Positions 1 through 8,748 of a stretch of DNA of 44,392 nt are shown here, one piece after another (within the stretch, counting starts at the first letter, position 1; each line of letters begins with the position of its first letter). The stretch is from Pseudomonadota bacterium (GTDB lineage Bacteria; Desulfobacterota; Desulfobulbia; Desulfobulbales; JAHJIY01): positions 1 to 44,392 of the forward strand of contig JAHJIY010000033.1 of NCBI GenBank assembly GCA_018823175.1, given 5' to 3'. Below the pieces are notes generated by a model, which saw only the letters and a list, made by a program, of their open reading frames with translations, did not search any database and was not told the DNA's origin. The translations under genes were made by a program, and so were the position numbers.

Positions 1-338
1 ATAATAATATCATATATTCTAATAAGATATGAATATTTATTGTGGTCGATCTGCTTTGAATTATTTAAGTTTCCGGGGCGGAACAAGGGAGGTTCGTGTA
101 GTCTAAATGAACATTTGAATATTTTGGCAGGTTCGTTTTTTTGACTCTCTAAATTTTGTCATTTCTCCCTCTATACAAAATTTAAGTTTGGCTTTCCTCG
201 ATCTCCTTCACCTGCCGGAGTATTTTGATTGTTCAGGACTTCCCTTGTTCTTCGCTCCGGGTTTTTCTGTTTTTAACCCCCACAATATTGATTGTTTCGG
301 ATCTGATAAGTTTTAGTCCGTATTTTTGGAGAATTTCC
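1..338. other. Upstream region without a convincing gene
   Basis: AT-rich leader before the MerR gene. The only structure I see is an imperfect inverted repeat, ATATTC at 14-19 and GAATAT at 31-36 with an 11-nt spacer, which could be an operator but is weak in such AT-rich DNA. An in-frame extension of the MerR frame back to a TTG at 225 exists but has no ribosome binding site and encodes no recognisable sequence. No convincing promoter. Confidence 0.5.
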
Positions 339-758
339 ATGTTGATTGAGAGCAGTAAGCCGATATACCCTATCAGCGTAGCCGCCAGGTTATTGTCGGT
401 CCATCCGCGTACCTTGCGCATCTATGAGGAAGAAGGTCTTTTGAAGCCGGTGCGGCAAGGTAATAAAAGGTTTTTTTCCAATGACGATATTGATTGGGTG
501 CGTTGTCTGCGCAATCTTATCCACGAACAAGGAATCAGCATTCCCGGCGTAAAAAAATTACTGGATTTGACGCCATGCTGGGAGATTAAAAATTGTCCGG
601 TTGAGACCAGGAAAAATTGCTCGGCCTTTGTTGATAACTCCGTTCCTTGTTGGGAGCTGACCAGTTCGGCTTGCGCCAGGGGAAATAATCAATGTGAAGA
701 TTGTGAGGTTTATGTCAAAGCGATGAAAGAGGCTCGGACGGTCGCTGTTCCGGTTTAA
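339..758 (+). CDS. MerR-family transcriptional regulator with C-terminal cysteine cluster
   Basis: A 139-aa protein with a MerR winged-helix DNA-binding domain at residues 8-75: the segment RLLSVHPRTLRIYEEEGLLKP is the diagnostic helix-turn-helix and wing start, similar to HspR-like MerR proteins. The C-terminal half carries seven cysteines (C80, C86, C94, C104, C112, C119, C122), with the CWE tripeptide occurring twice (C80 and C104), a pattern suggesting metal, Fe-S or heme binding. The ATG at 339 is chosen because GGAGA lies seven bases upstream; a TTG at 225 would add 38 residues unlike the family. It precedes a multiheme cytochrome gene in the same orientation, but a terminator-like hairpin separates them. 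DNA-binding family is secure; the signal sensed is unknown. Confidence 0.85.
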   Translation: MLIESSKPIYPISVAARLLSVHPRTLRIYEEEGLLKPVRQGNKRFFSNDDIDWVRCLRNLIHEQGISIPGVKKLLDLTPCWEIKNCPVETRKNCSAFVDNSVPCWELTSSACARGNNQCEDCEVYVKAMKEARTVAVPV

Positions 759-797
759 TATTTACCCGGTTAGTCACAATATATAGAATCCCGGAAA

Positions 798-812
798 ACC
801 TCTTTAAGAGGT
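798..812. promoter_or_regulatory. Short perfect palindrome upstream of the cytochrome gene
   Basis: ACCTCTT at 798-804 and AAGAGGT at 806-812 form an inverted repeat around a single central T. It lies between the MerR gene and the cytochrome gene, just ahead of the terminator-like hairpin. It could be an operator, or simply an extra hairpin in the 3' untranslated region of the MerR transcript. Confidence 0.35.
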
Positions 813-818
813 AAATAA

Positions 819-858
819 AAGGCAAAAGCTTTTTTATAAGTTTTGCCTTGTTTTTTTT
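819..858 (+). terminator. Rho-independent terminator after the MerR gene
   Basis: AAGGCAAAA at 819-827 pairs with TTTTGCCTT at 841-849, followed by a G and an uninterrupted T tract (851-858). It implies the cytochrome gene at 922 has its own promoter or depends on read-through. Confidence 0.7.
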
Positions 859-921
859 AGAGAATCTGCTATTCTTTTTGGGTTTTTTCTATCAATTTTT
901 TGTATGAAAGGAGTGTTGTAA

Positions 922-2361
922 ATGTCTGAAAAGAAAGAGGAAATGCAGGACAAGGAGTATCCGGATTCAGAGCATCGTAATGCCTGGAGTCATATAATCC
1001 GTGGGATGTGGCGATCTCCGTTAGGGTTGATGGGGGTTACCATTACCACCGTAAGTATCACCCTGATGTTGATTGGTCTGGTCTTTGATATGCTGGGCCT
1101 GATCGATAATCCGTATGCCAATATTTTCACCTACATGGTTTTGCCGGGAGGTATGATCACGGGATTGCTGATTATCCCGATTGCCGCCTATCTGCGTCGT
1201 CGTCAATGGTTCAAACACGGGATTTCCCGAGACCATTTGCAGATCAATCTCAGTGACCACCGCCATCGGAAGTTTGTAATCGGGTTTATTGCCCTGACCG
1301 TTATTAATATCGCGATTTTAGGTATCATTGGATATGAGGGATATCATTTTACCGATTCACCTTTTTTCTGTGGTCAGGTTTGTCATCAGGTCATGGAGCC
1401 TGAATATACAGTTTATCAGCGTTCCGCCCATGCCAAGGTTGCTTGTGTTGAGTGTCATATCGGTCCTGGCGCCCAGTGGTTTGTTCGGGCCAAGATTTCA
1501 GGTCTGCGCCAGGTTCTCGCGGTGATGACCGGCGATTTCAGTCGTCCGATCCCTGCTCCGGTTGAGCATTTGCGTCCGGCGCGTGATACATGTCAGCATT
1601 GCCATTGGCCGGACAAGTTCCATGGCAAAAAAGTCAAAACATTCAAACATTTTTCAAATTCAAATCAGAAAGAGCCGGAGATCACTGAAATCGCCTTGCA
1701 CATCGGCGGTCGTAATCCTGAGACTGATGCCTTTGAGGGGATTCACTGGCATGTAAGTAAGGATGTCGAGGTAAGTTATCTGCCGGCCAATGAGACCAGG
1801 ACCAAGATCGCCCGGGTTAAAGTCAAGAGACCGGACGGAACCAGAGACGAGTTCGTCAAGGCTGATGTTGAGATGGAAGAGGGCGTTACCGAAAACTGGC
1901 GGGTTATGGATTGTATTGACTGTCATAATCGTCCGACCCATGTTTATGATATGCCTGAGAAATTGATTGATTTTGGTCTGCTGAGTAAGAGGATCAATGG
2001 CGATATTCCGGGTATTCGTGAAGATAGCCTTAAGGTTATCAACGCGGAGTACGCTTCCCAGGATGAGGCCGAGGAAAAGATGGGTCCGGCTCTCATGGAG
2101 CTGCAGTACAAGCGGGACAAAGGGGTTGCCGAGAAATACCGTGAGGATATCAATAAGACCGGTCTTTACCTGATTGAGTCGTATCTTGGTAACGTCTGGC
2201 CGAAAATGAATGTATTGTGGGGAACCTATAAAGGACATCTTGGTCATCAGCAGGCAGATGACGGTTATGGTTGTTTTCGCTGTCATGATGATGAACATGA
2301 GAATAACAGCGGCAAATCCATTCAGCAGGAATGTAATCTCTGCCATGATGAGCCGGAGTAA
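922..2361 (+). CDS. Hexaheme NapC/NirT-type membrane cytochrome c
   Basis: A 479-aa membrane-anchored c-type cytochrome, expected to move electrons between the quinone pool and periplasmic partners. Membrane segments lie at about 36-58, 70-92 and 117-138, followed by a periplasmic domain with six heme motifs: C150-x3-C154-H155 (a three-residue spacer), C175VECH, C224QHCH, C331IDCH, C451FRCH and C471NLCH. The segment after the first heme, including the VMEPEYTVYQRSAHAKVACVE stretch, matches the NapC/NirT N-terminal family known from Geobacter-type bacteria; in those relatives the first motif also tends to have the longer spacer. AAAGGAG lies about ten bases before the ATG. Redox partner and terminal acceptor cannot be told from sequence. 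A strong terminator follows, so it is probably transcribed alone. Confidence 0.9.
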   Translation: MSEKKEEMQDKEYPDSEHRNAWSHIIRGMWRSPLGLMGVTITTVSITLMLIGLVFDMLGLIDNPYANIFTYMVLPGGMITGLLIIPIAAYLRRRQWFKHGISRDHLQINLSDHRHRKFVIGFIALTVINIAILGIIGYEGYHFTDSPFFCGQVCHQVMEPEYTVYQRSAHAKVACVECHIGPGAQWFVRAKISGLRQVLAVMTGDFSRPIPAPVEHLRPARDTCQHCHWPDKFHGKKVKTFKHFSNSNQKEPEITEIALHIGGRNPETDAFEGIHWHVSKDVEVSYLPANETRTKIARVKVKRPDGTRDEFVKADVEMEEGVTENWRVMDCIDCHNRPTHVYDMPEKLIDFGLLSKRINGDIPGIREDSLKVINAEYASQDEAEEKMGPALMELQYKRDKGVAEKYREDINKTGLYLIESYLGNVWPKMNVLWGTYKGHLGHQQADDGYGCFRCHDDEHENNSGKSIQQECNLCHDEPE

Positions 2362-2393
2362 TTCGGTCAAAGTTTAGTTTTAATCTTTAATTT

Positions 2394-2430
2394 AAAAAGC
2401 CCTGCGATTGATAATCGCAGGGCTTTTTTT
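2394..2430 (+). terminator. Strong Rho-independent terminator after the cytochrome gene
   Basis: A near-perfect hairpin: GCCCTGCGATT at 2399-2409 pairs with AATCGCAGGGC at 2413-2423 around a 3-nt loop. It is flanked by A5 and T7 tracts, so it could work in both directions. Confidence 0.9.
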
Positions 2431-2504
2431 GTGGGCAATTAGGATATATCTATAATAAGCTATGATTATGAAATCAATCTATCCTGTACCCAATATTTGA
2501 AATT

Positions 2505-3284
2505 ATGAAAAAACATCTGATTATTCTATGTTTCCTGATTTTTGGGATTGTGCTCTCCTTTTTTTCCGGTCCTTCGTCTGCCGCCGAAAAAGACAGCGTG
2601 GCCCGGGCCCGGCAGATACTTGAGGAGGTTGATGACCTTTGGCGTGCCGATTCATCCCGCAGTATAGTGACAATGCAGGTCAAGACTGCCAATTACACTA
2701 GAAGCGTCCGGATGGAGAACTGGTCAAAAGGGAAGGATCAATCATTGGTTCGGATCATTTCGCCCTTGAAGGAAAAAGGCACTGCAACCCTGAAGTCGGG
2801 AAATTCCGTTTACACATATCTGCCCAAGACCGATCGGACCATCCGTTTAACCTCCAGTATGATGATGGGTTCCTGGATGGGTAGCCATTTTACCAATGAT
2901 GATCTGGTTAAAGAATCTCGTCTGTCCGATGATTTTGATCCTGACATAACATTTGAAGGGATCAGGGAGGGGCGAAAGGTCATCGAATTTACCCTGGTAC
3001 CCAAGCCCGATGCGCCGGTGGTCTGGGGAAAGATTGTGACTACGGTTACGGATTCTGATCATTTACCCATAAATTCTCTTTATTTTGATGAAGATATGGT
3101 CTTAATGCGCTCAATTGTTTTCAGCCGGATTGAGATGATGGGTGGGCGGCTTTTGCCTAAAGTCTTGCGGGTTTTGCCGGCCGATAAAGAGGGGGAATAT
3201 ACTGAACTGATCTATGAAGAAATCAGTTTCGGGATTGACTTGCCTGATTCGTTTTTTTCGCTGATTAGTTTGAGACGCCGCTAG
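2505..3284 (+). CDS. Exported LolA-like outer-membrane lipoprotein-sorting family protein
   Basis: A 259-aa protein with a signal peptide (residues 1 to about 27, ending SSAA before EKD). The rest is a predominantly beta protein of the uncharacterised 'outer membrane lipoprotein-sorting protein' family (LolA_like, PF17131 type), recognised from the order: VTMQVKTANYTRSVRMENWSKG, then SLVRIISPLKEKGTATLK, then the YLPKTDRTIRLTSSMMMGSWMGSHFTNDDLV block. Family members are thought to be periplasmic and to bind lipid or lipoprotein, often beside RND transporters, but no RND gene is adjacent here. The ATG has no clear Shine-Dalgarno sequence. Function beyond the fold is unknown. Confidence 0.8.
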   Translation: MKKHLIILCFLIFGIVLSFFSGPSSAAEKDSVARARQILEEVDDLWRADSSRSIVTMQVKTANYTRSVRMENWSKGKDQSLVRIISPLKEKGTATLKSGNSVYTYLPKTDRTIRLTSSMMMGSWMGSHFTNDDLVKESRLSDDFDPDITFEGIREGRKVIEFTLVPKPDAPVVWGKIVTTVTDSDHLPINSLYFDEDMVLMRSIVFSRIEMMGGRLLPKVLRVLPADKEGEYTELIYEEISFGIDLPDSFFSLISLRRR

Positions 3285-3468
3285 TTCCAGCTTAATTGTG
3301 TAAATTATTGCTGTCAATTAATGCCTCAAATTTTTTGGTTTGCGGTTAAATCAGATGCATTTTTTTCTTGATTATCCTTTTGCTAATTGCTAGATGAATC
3401 ATTATTCAGTTTTCAAACTGAGAGGAGAGGAAGTAGTTTTTTGTTCAATTGAAAAGGGAGTTGGTTTT

Positions 3469-3681
3469 ATGTCAGAACGTCAAATGGGAACAGTTAAATG
3501 GTTTAACAGCAGCAAAGGTTATGGCTTTATTACCAGGGATAATGGTGACGATGTTTTTGTTCACTTCCGCTCGATTCAGGGAGAAGGATATCGGAACCTG
3601 GAAGAAGGACAAAAGGTTGAGTTCAAAGTCGTAGAGGGCCAGAAAGGACTGCAGGCAGAAGAAGTAGCCGGGGTAAATTAA
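3469..3681 (+). CDS. Cold-shock domain protein (CspA family)
   Basis: A 70-aa single cold-shock domain, the usual family length. RNP1 (KGYGFI, residues 16-21) and RNP2 (VFVHF, residues 29-33) are intact, as is the N-terminal GTVKWFN signature, so it should bind single-stranded RNA or DNA as a chaperone. The ATG at 3469 is chosen because GGGAG stands nine bases upstream and the protein then begins as CspA proteins do; an in-frame ATG at 3394 would add 25 unrelated residues. A possible promoter is TTGATT (3368-3373) with TAGATG (3391-3396) 17 bases on, giving a leader of roughly 70 nt. Which Csp paralogue it is cannot be decided. Confidence 0.95.
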   Translation: MSERQMGTVKWFNSSKGYGFITRDNGDDVFVHFRSIQGEGYRNLEEGQKVEFKVVEGQKGLQAEEVAGVN

Positions 3682-3820
3682 TTTTTTTAAAAAAAAGTTT
3701 AATGCTGAAAAGATGAAACAGCCAGGCTGGTGACTAGAGTAGGTAATGATTTTAAATGATTGTCTGGCAATGCAATTCCGGTTTCTCGACCATGCATATT
3801 CAAAAAATTATGAATTTTAT

Positions 3821-3856
3821 AATGCCACCGCAGGGAAATCTGCGGTGGCATTTTTG
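3821..3856. terminator. Bidirectional terminator between the csp and SUMF1-like genes
   Basis: AATGCCACCGCAG (3821-3833) and CTGCGGTGGCATT (3840-3852) form a perfect 13-bp stem with a 6-nt loop and a T tract on the plus side. It lies between convergent genes, about 10 bases from the stop of the minus-strand gene. Confidence 0.85.
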
Positions 3857-3863
3857 ATTGATT

Positions 3864-4763
3864 CTAGAAATCACTATCAAACAGCGGGGTGATTTTTCTC
3901 GGTTTCGGTAAAATGGCAACTAATCTAAAGCCGTAATCATCAACGGCGGCATCCGGTTCAATCCCGTTACGGTTGGCCGATCTGGTGCTGCGCGGGGTAA
4001 CAAACCAGGAACCGCCACGAAGTACGCGCATGGGGCCGAGCGCTGGCCCGGTTGGGTCGGTCTCCGGGCTTCTTTTGTAATAACCCTCGTGGTAGATATC
4101 ACTGCACCATTCCCAGACATTACCGTGCATGTCGTGAAGACCGAAATTATTAGGCTCGAAAGTCCCGACTTTGGTTGGTTTTTCACGATAAAGTCCGACC
4201 TGTCCTTCGCCGAAGATGTACATCCCGTTGTAGTTGGCCTGGTTGGTATTAATTGTCCGGCCAAAGGCGAAAGGGGTATCTGTGCCGCCACGTGCCGCGT
4301 ACTCCCATTCTGCTTCAGTCGGCAGCCTGAATTTCATTTCGTTGTTTTTTGCATTAAGGGCGCGGATGAAAAGATTTGCGTCGTCCCAGGAAATTTTGGC
4401 GACCGGGAATTGTTTGCCGCCTTCGTAAGGGGAAGGGTCTTCTTTCATTACTTTCTGCCATTGTCCTCGGGTGACTTCAAATCGGCCCATCCAGAATCCT
4501 TTTAGGCAGACCTTGTGCTGAGGAATTTCATCGGCGTAAAAAGAGGTGTATTTTTCCTGGCCCGCTTCTCTTAGCAGTTCCTTTGTCTCCTCAGGGCTTT
4601 GGCCCATCATAAAACAGTCGCCTTCAATCCAGACAAACTCCATATCAGTGAATGGCTCAGTGGTAATTATTTCGACTGTTTTTTCGGGAGTTTGAAGCGC
4701 TTGGGCTGTGCTTGCTGATGATATTATGGCTAATACTATCAGGAGAGATCGAATCGGATTCAT
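3864..4763 (-). CDS. Exported SUMF1/FGE-fold protein without the catalytic cysteines
   Basis: A 299-aa protein with a signal peptide (1-22, cleavage after AQA) and a formylglycine-generating-enzyme (SUMF1) fold. Family landmarks are RLPTEAEWEYAARGG (146-160), GNVWEWC (214-220), RGGSW (249-253) and GFRLV (278-282). True formylglycine-generating enzymes have two cysteines just after GGSW (C336 and C341 in the human protein); aligned positions here are V255 and T260. The protein is therefore probably not a sulfatase activator but one of the many non-catalytic or differently acting SUMF1 proteins of the bacterial envelope. No sulfatase gene is nearby. It is the last gene of a minus-strand run with the EamA and SpmAB-like genes, 64 bases from its neighbour. 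Confidence 0.85.
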   Translation of the reverse strand: MNPIRSLLIVLAIISSASTAQALQTPEKTVEIITTEPFTDMEFVWIEGDCFMMGQSPEETKELLREAGQEKYTSFYADEIPQHKVCLKGFWMGRFEVTRGQWQKVMKEDPSPYEGGKQFPVAKISWDDANLFIRALNAKNNEMKFRLPTEAEWEYAARGGTDTPFAFGRTINTNQANYNGMYIFGEGQVGLYREKPTKVGTFEPNNFGLHDMHGNVWEWCSDIYHEGYYKRSPETDPTGPALGPMRVLRGGSWFVTPRSTRSANRNGIEPDAAVDDYGFRLVAILPKPRKITPLFDSDF

Positions 4764-4827
4764 TCTTTTATTTTATGAAAATGGAGTAGGGAAAAGCAAG
4801 TCAAATTTCATGAAAATAATATAAAAC

Positions 4828-5691
4828 TCAGCCCAGAAGAGTGATGAGTAAAACTCCGGCAAACATCAGAAGAGTGCCGAGGCCGCGGGTTTTCTTTTCG
4901 CCCTCGTGTAAAATAAGCCAACTAAGCAGGACACTGAACAAAATGCTGCTGCGTTTTACCGCAACCATATAAACGGCGGGAGATATTGAGATGGCCAGGC
5001 CGTGACAGCCGATATGGGTAACCAGCAGAGAGCCGAGCCAAATTCCCTTTTTATAGCCGGTTAATATTTCCGGTAGCCTTAAGTTGCCGGCTAAAAAGAG
5101 GGCCAGGAGAATAACGATGTTGAAGATCAGGAAAAAGAAAAATGAGAAAAAGAGCGGCGATGAGTGAATCATCCCCTGTTTGCCAAGCACTGCGGCAAAG
5201 GCAAAGATGAAGGCTACGATCATCATGAACCGGGAACCCCGGTCGTCAAAGATGGCGGTAAAAGGGGTGAAATAGTTGTTTTGTGAGCGGTTGAAATTTA
5301 TTGTATAGCTCCCGATAAAGATGAGAAAAATACCGGCGCCGCCCCAGAGGTTGATCTTCTCGCCCAGAATCAGCCAGCCGGTCATGATCATAAATACCGG
5401 GGTCAGGGCCAGAAGCGGTACGGTCAGGGAGATGGGCGAATGTTTGATCGCATAAAGGTAAAGAAAGTAGGCGGTGATATTTAGTGGAAAGGATAGGATG
5501 AAGTTCCACCAGAAAGTCTGGTCGAGGGTCGGGATCGGGATCAGCAGGCAGCCGACGGTCAGGATGGGTAATGACCAGAAAAGTTCCAGCCCCGCGATTT
5601 CAAGGGGTTGGAGATCTTTGAGGACTTTGACCGAGACGTCTCTGCCGGCAACGACCAGAGCCGTTATCAGTGCTAATGAGAACCAGAGCAT
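4828..5691 (-). CDS. EamA/DMT-superfamily permease
   Basis: A 287-aa, very hydrophobic protein with about ten predicted membrane helices in two EamA repeats: residues 1-130 including the ISLTVPLLALTPVFM segment, and residues 155-287 including VYMVAVKRSSILFSVLLSWLILHEGEK. Drug/metabolite-superfamily carriers of this size export or import small metabolites; the substrate cannot be predicted. The ATG at 5691 lies 6 bases after the stop of the upstream SpmAB-like gene, so the two are almost certainly cotranscribed. No strong Shine-Dalgarno sequence is visible, consistent with translational coupling. Confidence 0.88.
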   Translation of the reverse strand: MLWFSLALITALVVAGRDVSVKVLKDLQPLEIAGLELFWSLPILTVGCLLIPIPTLDQTFWWNFILSFPLNITAYFLYLYAIKHSPISLTVPLLALTPVFMIMTGWLILGEKINLWGGAGIFLIFIGSYTINFNRSQNNYFTPFTAIFDDRGSRFMMIVAFIFAFAAVLGKQGMIHSSPLFFSFFFFLIFNIVILLALFLAGNLRLPEILTGYKKGIWLGSLLVTHIGCHGLAISISPAVYMVAVKRSSILFSVLLSWLILHEGEKKTRGLGTLLMFAGVLLITLLG

Positions 5692-5697
5692 TTCTGC

Positions 5698-6966
5698 TTA
5701 GCCGAAGAATAAATAACAAATGATAATGGCCGCGCTGATTCCGCAAAAATCAGCGATCAGGCCACAGGGGATGGCATGTCTTGTCTTTTTGATTCCCACC
5801 GATCCGAAGTAGACGGCAATTATGTAAAAGGTGGTTTCGGTGCTGCCTTGCATAACGGCGACTATTTTGGCGACCAGTGAGTCAACGCCGTGGGTTTTGA
5901 TCGTTTCAATCATCAGGCCGCGGGCGGCGCTGCCGCTTAACGGTTTCATCAGGCCGGTGGGCAAGGCGTCGATAAAGGCGATTGGTCCTCCCTGGTAATC
6001 AAGCAGGCCGATACTGTGTAGCAAATTGCCGATTGCCCTAAATATTGACTCCAGGGCAAGTAAGATCATATCCAGGGCGCCGCTGGCCCGGAAAACACCA
6101 ATTGCCACCAGCATCGCCACCAGATACGGGATAATCGAGATCGCGATATTAAAGCCATCCTTGGCGCCATCAATAAATTCTTCATAGACATTTACTTTTC
6201 GGACCGCGGCTAAGCCGATAAAGAACGTTATGATCCCAAAGATCAGACCGTTACTGAGCAGGAGTGAAAATGATTTCATGGCGCTTTGTTCCAGACTCAG
6301 CAGATAGGTGATCAAGAGGGCAATCACCGCAAAAAAACTGATCAGAAAGGAAAGGATCACCGGGGTCAGGAGATTGATTCTTTGGTAGATCGAGACCGCA
6401 ACCAGGCCTGCGATGCTTGAACAGCTGGTGGCCAGTAAGATGGGAATGAACAGTTCGGTCGGGTTCGGGTAGCCTAGTTGGTAGAGATAGGTAAAGATGG
6501 TGACCGGGATCAGGGTTACCGAGGAAGTGTTGATCACCATGAACATGATCTGAGCGTTGGAAGCGGTTTCCCGGTCGGGGTTGAGGGCTTGCAGTTCCTG
6601 CATGGCTTTAAGCCCTAGAGGAGTGGCGGCGTTATCCAGGCCCAGGATGTTGGCGGATAGATTCATGACCATGGCGCCGATGGCCGGATGGTCTTTGGGA
6701 ACGTCGGGGAAGAGGCGGCTGAGAAATGGGGCCAGCAGACGGCTGATTATTTTCATCACGCCGCCGGCCTCACCGACCCTCATCAGGCCAAGCCAGAGGA
6801 CCATGACCCCGGTCAGACCGATGGAGATTTCAAAGGCGGTTTTCGCCATGTTGAAAATGGATTCCATGATCTGGTTGAGGATCTCGCCATTGCCCATGAA
6901 AATAAGTTGGGAAAAGGCGGAGATTGCGGCGATCAGGAAGAATGATATCCAAATTTTATTTAGCAA
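5698..6966 (-). CDS. Nucleoside-recognition (SpmA-SpmB fused) membrane protein
   Basis: A 422-aa integral membrane protein with two nucleoside-recognition/GATE domains (PF07670 type), one in each half. The N-terminal half contains NLSANILGLDNAATPLGLKAM followed by ASNAQIMFMVINTSSVTLIP, typical of SpmA; the C-terminal half contains FRASGALDMI, DALPTGLMKPLSGSAARG and QGSTETTFYIIAVYFGSVG, typical of SpmB. In spore formers the two are separate spore-maturation proteins; fused forms occur in non-sporulating Gram-negatives with unknown function. The start is a TTG at 6966 with GCGGAGAAG ending 4 bases upstream; no better start lies nearby. It heads a minus-strand run with the EamA and SUMF1-like genes. 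Confidence 0.88.
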   Translation of the reverse strand: MLNKIWISFFLIAAISAFSQLIFMGNGEILNQIMESIFNMAKTAFEISIGLTGVMVLWLGLMRVGEAGGVMKIISRLLAPFLSRLFPDVPKDHPAIGAMVMNLSANILGLDNAATPLGLKAMQELQALNPDRETASNAQIMFMVINTSSVTLIPVTIFTYLYQLGYPNPTELFIPILLATSCSSIAGLVAVSIYQRINLLTPVILSFLISFFAVIALLITYLLSLEQSAMKSFSLLLSNGLIFGIITFFIGLAAVRKVNVYEEFIDGAKDGFNIAISIIPYLVAMLVAIGVFRASGALDMILLALESIFRAIGNLLHSIGLLDYQGGPIAFIDALPTGLMKPLSGSAARGLMIETIKTHGVDSLVAKIVAVMQGSTETTFYIIAVYFGSVGIKKTRHAIPCGLIADFCGISAAIIICYLFFG

Positions 6967-7131
6967 TATCTTCTCCGCTAAGTTTTGGTTGGTTCAAAAA
7001 GTAACATACTGCTCAACAGCCAACGAATGTTTATTTTGCAGTTTGATATTTTTTCGCAGTTCTCCTTGAGCTCATAGAGGAAAAGAAATAGTATGCCGTT
7101 TTATAATGATTAAAGTTGAATCGGAGATTTT

Positions 7132-8448
7132 ATGCCTAACGAGGTTAATGAAAGAAAGAGTCTTGCCAAAGCGATCCTCAGCAGGCGGATGCTGATCTGC
7201 ATTTTTAACGGTCTTTCAGCCGGAATGCCGTTATTTTTTCTTTATCATCTTGTTCCGGCTTGGCTTCGGAGTGAAAATATCGATTTAAAGACCATTGGTC
7301 TTTTCTCCCTGGTCGGGATCCCCTATACCTGGAAATTCATCTGGTCGCCCCTGATGGATCGATTCATCCCACCTTTCTTGGGCCGAAGAAGGGGATGGAT
7401 GATTATAACCCAGGTCGCGCTGATCCTGGCAATGGGCGCCATTGGCATCTTTGATCCGCAGCAACGGATATGGTTTGTTGCCGGACTGGCGTTCATTGTC
7501 GCTTTTTTTTCCGCCAGTCAGGATATTGTTCTTGATGCCTACCGGCGTGAACTTCTGCCGGAGGAAGAGCTTGGGCTTGGGAATTCAATGTATGTTAATG
7601 GTTACCGGGCCGCCGTATTTATCCCTGGTGGCTTAGGGTTGATTCTGGCCGACTATCTCCCTTGGCCAACCGTATTTATTGTGATCAGCCTCTTCATGCT
7701 GATCGGTATTATAAAAACTCTGATGATCAACGAGATAGTAACCGATGTGCAGCCGCCGGCCTCACTTCATGATGCGGTAGTTAAACCGTTCATTGAATTT
7801 TTTGAGCGAGACGGCGGGGTAGGTCAGGGCTTACTCCTTCTCGCTTTCCTGTTTCTTTATAAAATCGGGGACAATATGGCGACCGCTTTATCGACCCCGT
7901 TTTATCTCGATCTTGGATTCTCAATGACCATAATTGGCTCCATGGTCAAGCTGATTAATTTCTGGGCGATGCTCATCGGTTCTTTCATTGGCGGGGCGGT
8001 CATCTATAAAATAGGGATTAACCGTAGTTTGTGGATATTCGGGGTTGTGCAGATGGTCTCTATTCTTGGTTTTGCCGCATTATCCGAGATCGGCATGAAT
8101 ATCCCGGCCCTAGGTTGTGTCATCGGCTTTGAATATCTCGGGGTGGGCTTAGGCACGGCAGCTCTTGTCGCATTCATGTCAAGGGCCACCAGTATGAGTT
8201 TTACCGCCACCCAATTTGCTCTTTTTTCAAGCTTGATCGCATTACCGAGGACCTTTGCCAATGCAACGACCGGTTTTCTAATCGAGGGTGTCGGACCTGG
8301 TGATGGCATTTATTATACAATTCTTGGCGCTTGGCAGGGTTTGGGTTACACCCAATTTTTTGTCCTTTGCACATTCTGTGCATTACCGGGAATGGTCCTT
8401 TTGAAATGGGTAGCTCCCTGGAATAAAGCGCGAAAGATAATAATTTAG
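7132..8448 (+). CDS. ampG: AmpG-like MFS permease (muropeptide transporter family)
   Basis: A 438-aa, 12-helix major-facilitator protein. The N-terminal run FNGLSAGMPLFFLYHLVPAWLR, the GIPYTWKFIWSPLMDRF segment and the SQDIVLDAYRRELL motif are characteristic of the AmpG/PAT subfamily, which carries anhydro-muropeptides from periplasm to cytoplasm for cell-wall recycling. CGGAGA precedes the ATG by 6 bases. The gene stands alone, divergent from the SpmAB-like gene. No ampD, nagZ or beta-lactamase gene is near, so the substrate is inferred from family only; several AmpG-like carriers remain untested. Confidence 0.83.
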   Translation: MPNEVNERKSLAKAILSRRMLICIFNGLSAGMPLFFLYHLVPAWLRSENIDLKTIGLFSLVGIPYTWKFIWSPLMDRFIPPFLGRRRGWMIITQVALILAMGAIGIFDPQQRIWFVAGLAFIVAFFSASQDIVLDAYRRELLPEEELGLGNSMYVNGYRAAVFIPGGLGLILADYLPWPTVFIVISLFMLIGIIKTLMINEIVTDVQPPASLHDAVVKPFIEFFERDGGVGQGLLLLAFLFLYKIGDNMATALSTPFYLDLGFSMTIIGSMVKLINFWAMLIGSFIGGAVIYKIGINRSLWIFGVVQMVSILGFAALSEIGMNIPALGCVIGFEYLGVGLGTAALVAFMSRATSMSFTATQFALFSSLIALPRTFANATTGFLIEGVGPGDGIYYTILGAWQGLGYTQFFVLCTFCALPGMVLLKWVAPWNKARKIII

Positions 8449-8748
8449 GAAGCTGTCATCGCAAGGGGTAGAAAGTTAGAAAAAGATATTGTTGAAAACT
8501 TATGTTTTAAGACATTTCTCTCACCAGGTATATGTCAAAACCAGACCATATACTAACAGATTTAAGAAGTCAACCTGATCCCGCCACATATTCACCCTTT
8601 GGAGTTGACAGGAACATTTTCTGCTGATAAGAAGTTAGGAGTTTTCCTGGCTATATATTCCTGTAGTCAATAAGCCGCGAAAAAATTTCCAGGTTACGGT
8701 TGTCGGTTTCTGTCCTCTGATCCAATTAATAATGATCCGGAGAAGTGC
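8449..8748. other. Intergenic stretch, no gene seen
   Basis: About 300 bases between the AmpG-like gene and the operon starting at 8749. No open frame with coding character, no hairpin with a T tract and no recognisable riboswitch. The promoter of the downstream operon presumably lies here, but I cannot point to convincing -35/-10 boxes. Confidence 0.5.

Noticed and set aside
1660..2370. Long minus-strand open frame (236 codons) opposite the cytochrome gene
   Set aside because: The plus strand clearly encodes a six-heme cytochrome with all motifs; the antisense frame has no family character and no ribosome site.
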